Shown here piece after piece: positions 58,493 to 64,000 of a DNA stretch of 64,000 bases (the first letter of the stretch is position 1; the number at the start of each line of letters is the position of its first letter). Under the pieces are notes generated by a model. That model ran no database searches. It was not told where the DNA came from and was given only the letters and a program-made list of their open reading frames with translations. Source of the DNA: Pantoea eucalypti (lineage in GTDB: Bacteria > Pseudomonadota > Gammaproteobacteria > Enterobacterales > Enterobacteriaceae); contig NZ_CP045720.1 of NCBI RefSeq assembly GCF_009646115.1, positions 3,038,001-3,102,000 of the forward strand, in the 5' to 3' direction. Made by a program: the position numbers and the translations under genes.

Positions 58493-59377
58493 TTAGCGGC
58501 TTTCTGGCCCTGACCCCGACCCGCCCGGCCTGACTGACGCTTTTTCAGATTTACCACCTGCGCTGAGCAGAAATTGCAGTCGCCGACTCAGATGATGCGT
58601 CATATTCACGCTTTTTTTGCCGCTGCCCCGCACGTTAGCATTCAGCTGCAGCCTCGCCAGCTGCGGCCATTTCACCACATCGTCCGCATCTGACAGCGCA
58701 GAGATCAGCGAGGCCGGAACATTAAAGCTGGCGAACGGCAAACCAGGCTGATGACAGGAGTTCAGCGGCAGCGGGGATGACAGGGAAAGCGCATCGACGG
58801 TGGCAGCATTGTAGGGGCGCCACAGCGGATCGTCGAAGCGGCGCAGCGCCTCGTACGTGGCGTTAAGAGTCAGTCCCTGTTCAAATAGCCGCAGTTCGCT
58901 GCGCACCAGCGTACTGAAGTCATGGGTCCGCAACGCTACGAGCACCAGATCGCTGCAGATCTCAGCGTGGCGATCCAGCCGGGTAACAAACAAATGGGAT
59001 TCATCGATCAGTCTTTGATGCAGCACGCTGGCGAAGCTCTCGCTCGCCTCAGTCACGCCCTGATTCTGGCAATCCTGTAAGGGACGCACGCGGCCATTCG
59101 GCAATTCGATATGAGGAACCAGCATAATGCTGCCTGCTATCAGCGGAACCGCTGGCAGGTTACTAAGTTCGGTGATCGGATAACGCGAGGCGTAGCGCTG
59201 CTGATTACGTGCCTGCTCCTGACGCAGAAAAAGCTGAGAAAGCAGGACCTGCGCTACATGCAGTGAGGGCGCGAAGAAGAGATCGAATTGCTCCAGCCGG
59301 TAAAAGCGTGAGAGCGCCAGGCGTAACCGATGGCGCGCCTCTGCTGACGTTTCAGAGGATAAAGGGCTGTGAGCCAT
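58493..59377 (-). CDS. Unknown protein divergent from a GcvA-like LysR regulator
   Basis: A 294-residue soluble protein. FAPSLHVAQVLLSQLFL and AGSIMLVPHIELPNGRV suggest an enzyme related to PLP-dependent folds or the DUF6024 family, but I cannot confirm either. The middle is regular alpha/beta, the C-terminus (after about 265) is rich in Ser/Gly/Lys/Arg and probably disordered. It is 190 bases from, and divergent to, a LysR gene, the usual layout for an activator and its target. No counterpart in E. coli between htpG and adk. Confidence 0.55.
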   Translation of the reverse strand: MAHSPLSSETSAEARHRLRLALSRFYRLEQFDLFFAPSLHVAQVLLSQLFLRQEQARNQQRYASRYPITELSNLPAVPLIAGSIMLVPHIELPNGRVRPLQDCQNQGVTEASESFASVLHQRLIDESHLFVTRLDRHAEICSDLVLVALRTHDFSTLVRSELRLFEQGLTLNATYEALRRFDDPLWRPYNAATVDALSLSSPLPLNSCHQPGLPFASFNVPASLISALSDADDVVKWPQLARLQLNANVRGSGKKSVNMTHHLSRRLQFLLSAGGKSEKASVRPGGSGSGPESR

Positions 59378-59566
59378 GGTTGTCTCGCTTCATGGAGTGT
59401 GCGGCGTGAGCGCAGGTTAAGCGAGGCGGAATATCGCTGAAAAAAAACACAGATATAAGGCTGAGTCAACCCGCCAGAATTTGCTTTACAGAGTAGGTCA
59501 ATGCGGCTGGACTTTAAAATGATATAAATTAACAATCCCTGTTAGGTTTCTGCACAGGAGATAGGG

Positions 59567-60436
59567 ATGAACGGACTGCCACCACTCAGAGCGCTGCACT
59601 ATTTTCACCAGGCAGCCTTACACAGCAGCTTTAGTGTGGCGGCTGAACATCTGCATGTGACCCACAGCGCCATCAGCCATCAGATTCGCCAGCTGGAGAG
59701 CTGGATGGGTAAGCCGCTGTTTGTCCGTAGTCATGGCCGCGTGAAACTGACCGCACACGGCGACCGGCTGCTTCTGAGCTGTCAGCAGGCATTCAGTGAG
59801 TTACGCAGCAGCTGCGAGACTATTCGCACCGGCCTGCTTCAGCAAATCCGCGTCTCCTGTGCTCCCAGCTTTTTGTCACAATGGCTGATCCCCCGAATCG
59901 CCAGCTTTTACCAACGCTATCCGGAGATTGAAGTTCACTTTCTGCCGCTCGCTGAGATCGCGCAACTGCGCAGCGAACATGTGGATGTACTGATCCTCAG
60001 CCATGGCGATCCACCTGAACCCGATTTAGACGCCACGCTGGTCAGCGAGGATGAGATTGGACCGCTTTGCGCACCGCATTTTGCCACGCAACTGCGGGTC
60101 GGAGAGGATCTGGTAGCACTGCCTCTGCTCCATGCAGATACCCGACGGCACGCCTGGTCAGAGTGGGCGGTCCAGACCGGAGTCAGGGGTCGCTTTAATA
60201 GCGGTAAACATTTTGAGACGCTGTCGCTGGGCATTCAGGCCGCACGAAGTGGTCTGGGTGTTCTGATGGCACCGCGTTTGCTGGTTCGCAAAGAGCTGGA
60301 AGATGGCACGCTGATCGCCCCGCTGGGCTTTGTTCCCGTGGAGCGTGCGACCTGGATGATGACGAAGCAGAGCCGTCGTCAGGATACAGAGATCCGTGTG
60401 TTTCGTGACTGGCTGCAGGAGGCCGCACAGCCATAA
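59567..60436 (+). CDS. LysR-family regulator, GcvA-like
   Basis: A 289-residue LTTR. N-terminus LPPLRALHYFHQAALHSSFSVAAEHLHVTHSAISHQIRQLESWMG is of the GcvA/AmpR subgroup (PPLxxLxxF), followed by LFVRSHGRVKLTA. The C-terminal substrate-binding domain is complete. It probably controls the divergent unknown gene. AGGAGATAGGG precedes the ATG. A shared terminator separates it from convergent htpG. Confidence 0.87.
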   Translation: MNGLPPLRALHYFHQAALHSSFSVAAEHLHVTHSAISHQIRQLESWMGKPLFVRSHGRVKLTAHGDRLLLSCQQAFSELRSSCETIRTGLLQQIRVSCAPSFLSQWLIPRIASFYQRYPEIEVHFLPLAEIAQLRSEHVDVLILSHGDPPEPDLDATLVSEDEIGPLCAPHFATQLRVGEDLVALPLLHADTRRHAWSEWAVQTGVRGRFNSGKHFETLSLGIQAARSGLGVLMAPRLLVRKELEDGTLIAPLGFVPVERATWMMTKQSRRQDTEIRVFRDWLQEAAQP

Positions 60437-60464
60437 AAAAAGCCGGTGATAATCACCGGCCTTT
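60435..60464. terminator. Bidirectional terminator between the LysR gene and htpG
   Basis: GCCGGTGAT / ATCACCGGC (60442-60450 and 60452-60460). On the plus strand CTTT follows; on the minus strand a run of seven T follows, which serves htpG. Confidence 0.88.
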
Positions 60465-60469
60465 AGCCG

Positions 60470-62344
60470 TTATGCCGTCAGCAGCTGGTTCATGCGACGG
60501 ATAAACTGGTTTGGATCGTCCAGCGTACCGCGCTCTGCCAGCAACGCCTGATCCAGCAGCAGCTCAATCCACTCACCGAAGCGTGTTTCATCCTGCGTAT
60601 CCGCAACACGTTTCACCAGCGGATGATCCGGGTTGATTTCAAACAGGTACTTCACTTCCGGCACTTCCTGTCCGGCCGCCGCAAACAGCTTCGCCATCTG
60701 CGTGGTCATCTCGTTGGCATCGGTAGTCACAATCGCTGGCGTGTCGGTCAGACGATGGGTCAGACGCACCTCTTTCACGCGTTCGCCCAGCAGATTTTTC
60801 ACACGCTCAACAAATGGCTCCAGCGCTTTTTCCGCTTCTTTCTGCTCTTCGGTCTCTTCATCCGCCAGCTTGCTCAGCGACTCATCCGCTTTGCTGACCG
60901 ACTGGAAGGTCTTACCGTCGAACTCAGTGAGGTAGCTCATCATCCATTCGTCGATGCGGTCAGAGAGCAGCAGCACCTCGATGCCTTTTTTGCGGAACAG
61001 CTCCAGGTGCGGGCTGCTCTTCGCAGCGGCATAGCTGTCAGCAGTGATGTAGTAAATCTTCTCCTGACCTTCCACCATGCGGCTGACGTAATCTTCCAGT
61101 GAAATGGTCTGTGCTGAACCTTCGCTCTGGGTGGTGGCGAAGCGCAGCAGTTTCGCAATCGTTTCCTGGTTGGCGTTATCTTCCGCCGGACCCTCTTTCA
61201 GCACCAGGCCGAACTCATTCCAGAAGGTCTGGTATTTCTCGTTGTCATCTTTCGCCAGTCTTTCCAGCATCTGCAGAGTACGCTTCGTCAGCGCAGCACG
61301 CAGGCTCTGGGTCACGCGGCTATCCTGCAGGATCTCGCGGGAGACGTTGAGCGGCAGATCACTGGAGTCAATCAGACCACGCACAAAGCGCAGGTAGTTC
61401 GGCATAAACTGCTCAGCATCGTCCATGATAAAGACGCGCTGCACATAGAGTTTCAGGCCATGTTTCTGATCGCGGTTCCACATATCAAATGGCGCACGCG
61501 CCGGAATGTAGAGCAGGCTGGTGTACTCCTGCTTACCTTCCACCCGATTGTGGCTCCAGGCGACCGGGTCGCTGTAGTCATGGGCGATATGTTTGTAGAA
61601 CTCGTTGTACTCGTCGTCGCTGATCTCAGCTTTGTTGCGGGTCCACAGCGCCTGGGCTTTGTTGATCTTCTCCCAGTGAGTTCCCTCGCCCTCTTCATCT
61701 TTGCTCTCGATCTCAACCGGCAGCGCGATGTGATCGGAATATTTACTGATGATGCTGCGAACGCGCCATGCGTCCAGGAACTCATCTTCGCCTTCGCGCA
61801 GATGCAGCGTGATCTCAGTACCACGATCGGCTTTCTCGATCTCAGCCAGGGTATATTCGCCCTCGCCCGCAGATTCCCAGAACACACCTTCATCGGCAGA
61901 TGCGCCCGCAGCGCGGGTACGAACGGTGACTTTATCTGCCACGATAAAGGCAGAGTAGAAGCCCACACCGAACTGACCGATCAGTTGGCTGTCTTTAGCC
62001 TGGTCGGAGCCGAGGGATTCCAGGAAGGATTTGGTGCCCGATTTGGCGATAGTGCCGAGGTTCTCAATGACCTCATCGCGACGCATACCGATACCATTGT
62101 CGCTGAGCGTGAGGGTACGGTTGTCCTTATCAACAGAGAGACGAACGCGCAGCTCGCCGTCACCTTCATACAGGCTGGAATCTGACAACGCGCGGAAACG
62201 CAGTTTGTCTGCCGCATCCGAGGCATTGGAAATCAGCTCACGCAGGAAAATCTCTTTGTTTGAATAGAGAGAATGGATCATCAGGTGCAGAAGTTGTTTT
62301 ACTTCCGACTGAAAGCCACGGGTCTCTTGTCCTTTCATGGTCAT
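60470..62344 (-). CDS. htpG: Molecular chaperone HtpG (Hsp90)
   Basis: A 624-residue homodimeric Hsp90. N-terminal GHKL ATPase: [37 protein letters not shown]; then the middle domain with SRE(I/L)LQDS in [17 protein letters not shown] and the C-terminal dimerisation region. Same length as E. coli. ATG 62344 with GAGG 6 bases upstream is preferred; the second ATG at 62338 corresponds to the E. coli start. A heat-shock-type promoter lies directly upstream. Confidence 0.98.
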   Translation of the reverse strand: MTMKGQETRGFQSEVKQLLHLMIHSLYSNKEIFLRELISNASDAADKLRFRALSDSSLYEGDGELRVRLSVDKDNRTLTLSDNGIGMRRDEVIENLGTIAKSGTKSFLESLGSDQAKDSQLIGQFGVGFYSAFIVADKVTVRTRAAGASADEGVFWESAGEGEYTLAEIEKADRGTEITLHLREGEDEFLDAWRVRSIISKYSDHIALPVEIESKDEEGEGTHWEKINKAQALWTRNKAEISDDEYNEFYKHIAHDYSDPVAWSHNRVEGKQEYTSLLYIPARAPFDMWNRDQKHGLKLYVQRVFIMDDAEQFMPNYLRFVRGLIDSSDLPLNVSREILQDSRVTQSLRAALTKRTLQMLERLAKDDNEKYQTFWNEFGLVLKEGPAEDNANQETIAKLLRFATTQSEGSAQTISLEDYVSRMVEGQEKIYYITADSYAAAKSSPHLELFRKKGIEVLLLSDRIDEWMMSYLTEFDGKTFQSVSKADESLSKLADEETEEQKEAEKALEPFVERVKNLLGERVKEVRLTHRLTDTPAIVTTDANEMTTQMAKLFAAAGQEVPEVKYLFEINPDHPLVKRVADTQDETRFGEWIELLLDQALLAERGTLDDPNQFIRRMNQLLTA

Positions 62345-62387
62345 TGCTACCTCAACAAAACAGGTTGAACAAACGTTGTTGAGGTTG

Positions 62388-62415
62388 ATGTGGGGATGAC
62401 GCGGGGGTTTTCAAG
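62388..62415 (-). promoter_or_regulatory. Sigma-32 (RpoH) type promoter of htpG
   Basis: On the minus strand CTTGAAA (62409-62415), 13-base spacer, CCCCACAT (62388-62395). This fits the heat-shock consensus CTTGAAA-N11-16-CCCCATNT with one or two mismatches and lies about 45 bases before the ATG, matching the known RpoH control of htpG. Confidence 0.85.
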
Positions 62416-62438
62416 CCGGTGTCTTTCACAACACCGGC
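62415..62438 (-). terminator. Hairpin after recR
   Basis: GCCGGTGT (62415-62422) pairs with ACACCGGC (62431-62438), loop of eight. It follows the recR stop by 7 bases. On the minus strand TTGAAAA comes next, so the T tract is weak and overlaps the htpG -35. Confidence 0.7.
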
Positions 62439-62444
62439 AAGTGA

Positions 62445-63050
62445 TTAAAATTTAAACTTCTGTCGACCTGCCAGCGAGTGGGACAGCGTGGTGCCATCGA
62501 CCATCTCCAGCTCTCCGCCCACCGGCACACCGTGCGCGATACGGCTGGCGTCAACGCCATACTGACCACAGAGTTCCGCAATGTAGTTTGCAGTCGCCTC
62601 GCCTTCCACCGTCGGATTGGTCGCGAGGATCACTTCCTGCAGCGTTTCACTCTCCAGTCGCTGTTCCAGACGATCCAGGCCGATATCTGCCGGACCAATG
62701 CCGTCGAGCGGCGACAGATGTCCCATCAGCACAAAGTAGCGGCCGCCAAACTGGCCGGTCTGCTCAATGGCGTGAATATCTGCCGGGCTTTCCACTACGC
62801 AGATTTGACCATTCTGCTGACGCCGTGGATTGGCGCAGATGGTGCAAATTTCCTGCTCGGTGAATGTCCGGCAATCAGCACAGTGACCAATCTCCGACAT
62901 CGCCCGGGTCAGCGCCTGCGCCAGGCGCATACCACCGCTGCGATCGCGCTGCAGCAGCTGAAAAGCCATGCGCTGTGCCGATTTCGGCCCAACGCCGGGC
63001 AGACAGCGCAGCGACTCCATCAATGATTCAAGCAGTGGACTGGTTTGCAT
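62445..63050 (-). CDS. recR: Recombination mediator RecR
   Basis: A 201-residue protein of the RecFOR pathway that helps load RecA at gaps. Helix-hairpin-helix region [20 protein letters not shown] (about 15-34), zinc finger [22 protein letters not shown], and TOPRIM domain starting [14 protein letters not shown] with [18 protein letters not shown]. Its ATG overlaps the ybaB stop (TGATG). Part of the dnaX-ybaB-recR operon. Confidence 0.98.
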   Translation of the reverse strand: MQTSPLLESLMESLRCLPGVGPKSAQRMAFQLLQRDRSGGMRLAQALTRAMSEIGHCADCRTFTEQEICTICANPRRQQNGQICVVESPADIHAIEQTGQFGGRYFVLMGHLSPLDGIGPADIGLDRLEQRLESETLQEVILATNPTVEGEATANYIAELCGQYGVDASRIAHGVPVGGELEMVDGTTLSHSLAGRQKFKF

Positions 63051-63382
63051 CAGAACGGCATCTTAAAGCCTGGTGGCAGCTGCATACCCGAAGAGACAGA
63101 CGCCATCTTCTCTTTCTGGGTTTCATCAATGCGACGTGCCGCATCGTTGAACGCCGCAGCGATCAGATCTTCCAGCATATCTTTGTCATCTTCCAGCAGG
63201 CTGGGATCGACTTCCACGCGACGGCAGTTGTGCGCGCCGTTAATGGTCACTTTTACCAGGCCAGCACCCGATTCGCCGGTCACTTCAATCGCGGCGATCT
63301 CTTCCTGAACCTTGGCCATTTTGTCCTGCATCTGCTGGGCCTGTTTCATCAGGTTGCCCAATCCGCCTTTACCACCAAACAT
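63050..63382 (-). CDS. ybaB: Nucleoid-associated protein YbaB
   Basis: A 110-residue YbaB/EbfC-family DNA-binding protein. The [22 protein letters not shown] amphipathic helix, [19 protein letters not shown] and [14 protein letters not shown] are conserved. Homodimer that binds DNA with little sequence preference. It lies between dnaX and recR and overlaps recR by one base. Confidence 0.97.
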   Translation of the reverse strand: MFGGKGGLGNLMKQAQQMQDKMAKVQEEIAAIEVTGESGAGLVKVTINGAHNCRRVEVDPSLLEDDKDMLEDLIAAAFNDAARRIDETQKEKMASVSSGMQLPPGFKMPF

Positions 63383-63437
63383 AGTTTTCTCTCTCAGCTA
63401 AGGCTACAACGCTATCGTTACGATAGCAGCAGCGTGT

Positions 63438-64000
63438 TCAAACAGGTCGGATACTCTCCTCATCCAGATCAGCATCGAAAAATCGCTGCAGCGTCTGGAT
63501 GTGGGTATCACAGGTGATCGACTGACGCGCCTGCGCCAGTTTCTCTTCGTAAATGGCCTGACGCCACTCCAGTGGCGTCAACACCGATGAATTATCGTCT
63601 TCAACGACCGAGAGTTCAACTTTCTGCCCGGCACGCTCACTCAGTGCATCGCATAACACCTGCTGCGCCGACGGTGAATTCAGATGACGCTGACTGCTGC
63701 GTAAATGCAGGCAGACCCCGTTTTCGGTGGTCTCTTTCCAGGCATTTAATGCCAGCTGCTGCACCAGTTTTGGCAGCGGCAGGGTCGCAATCTCTGCGGC
63801 CCAGGGATCGCGCTGTTGCGCTTCTTCCGCCAGTCGCGCCGCCAGCTCAGGGGTTTTCTCATGCTCCAGCGCAGAACGCAAGGCCTTCGGCGTCGCGACC
63901 GGCTCTGCCACTTCAACCTGCTGATTAACGGCTTTCCAGCGGTACGCTTCCTCTTTTACCGGCGCGGCAGGCTCGCGATCGCGGATACGCTGCTGACTGC
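63438..64000 (-). CDS. dnaX: DNA polymerase III subunits tau/gamma, C-terminal part (partial)
   Basis: The reading frame is open from the stop at 63438 to the end of the window, so this is the 3' end of a gene that continues to the right. The residues DPWAAEIATLPLPKLVQQLALNAWKE, VCLHLRSSQRHLN and LTPLEWRQAIYEEKLAQARQSI, ending RFFDADLDEESIRPV, match the tau-specific C-terminal domain of DnaX, which binds the alpha subunit. The frameshift site for gamma is outside the window. Confidence 0.96.
   Translation of the reverse strand, partial: SQQRIRDREPAAPVKEEAYRWKAVNQQVEVAEPVATPKALRSALEHEKTPELAARLAEEAQQRDPWAAEIATLPLPKLVQQLALNAWKETTENGVCLHLRSSQRHLNSPSAQQVLCDALSERAGQKVELSVVEDDNSSVLTPLEWRQAIYEEKLAQARQSITCDTHIQTLQRFFDADLDEESIRPV

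Overview
The window is chromosomal DNA of an enterobacterium. The gene order dnaX-ybaB-recR-htpG-adk-hemH-gsk-ybaL-ushA, then ybaK-ybaP-copA-cueR-ybbJ-qmcA-ybbN-ybbO-tesA-ybbA-ybbP-purK-purE-lpxH-ppiB-cysS-ybcJ-folD, is the classical Enterobacterales backbone. Protein divergence from Escherichia coli, the absence of fsr between ushA and ybaL, and the accessory genes present point to Erwiniaceae (Pantoea or Erwinia-like). The genus is an inference; no 16S rRNA gene is in the window.

Layout. Bases 1-5200 hold a partial cupin-like gene, a BssS-family gene, a CorA-type metal channel, a DUF481 outer-membrane protein, DUF1349 and DUF2171 proteins and a D-Ala-D-Ala dipeptidase. Bases 5212-8196 are markedly AT-rich and carry three accessory genes. 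One has the R / S-T-T / E-x-E signature of an arginine-type mono-ADP-ribosyltransferase and is the best toxin candidate here. Bases 8197-27782 are one long minus-strand type VI secretion system (T6SS) cluster: tssB, tssC, hcp, tssE, tssF, tssG, vgrG, an unnamed gene, PAAR, tssA, tssJ, tssK, tssL, tssM, clpV and a tagA/vasL-like gene. All thirteen core components are present and the genes are tightly packed, often with ATGA overlaps. TssM has a degenerate Walker A motif.

Bases 27783-30580 are an AT-rich gap with seven full copies of an octanucleotide repeat, a DUF4225-like protein with a glycine-rich hydrophobic region, and a convergent small two-helix membrane protein that may be its partner. 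A tRNA-Arg(UCU) gene (argU) closes this accessory block at 30581-30657. Its 3' end faces the island, so it is a plausible integration boundary, although no integrase or att repeat was seen.

Bases 30752-64000 are core genome: one-carbon metabolism (folD), translation (cysS, ybaK), lipid A (lpxH), purine synthesis (purEK under a PurR box), YbbA-YbbP transport with TesA, CnoX-type co-chaperedoxin (ybbN), copper export (cueR/copA with a 19-bp-spacer CueR promoter), the ChiX small RNA antisense to the ybaP-ybaK gap, a LysR/PACE efflux divergon, nucleotide salvage (ushA, gsk, adk), haem synthesis (hemH), an unknown gene divergent from a GcvA-like LysR regulator, htpG behind a sigma-32-type promoter, and the recR-ybaB-dnaX operon, with dnaX cut by the window end.

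The most interesting part is the T6SS with its AT-rich cargo tail (5416-8067) and the repeat-flanked DUF4225 pair (28904-30228). Both look like recently exchanged interbacterial competition modules on either side of a conserved secretion machine.
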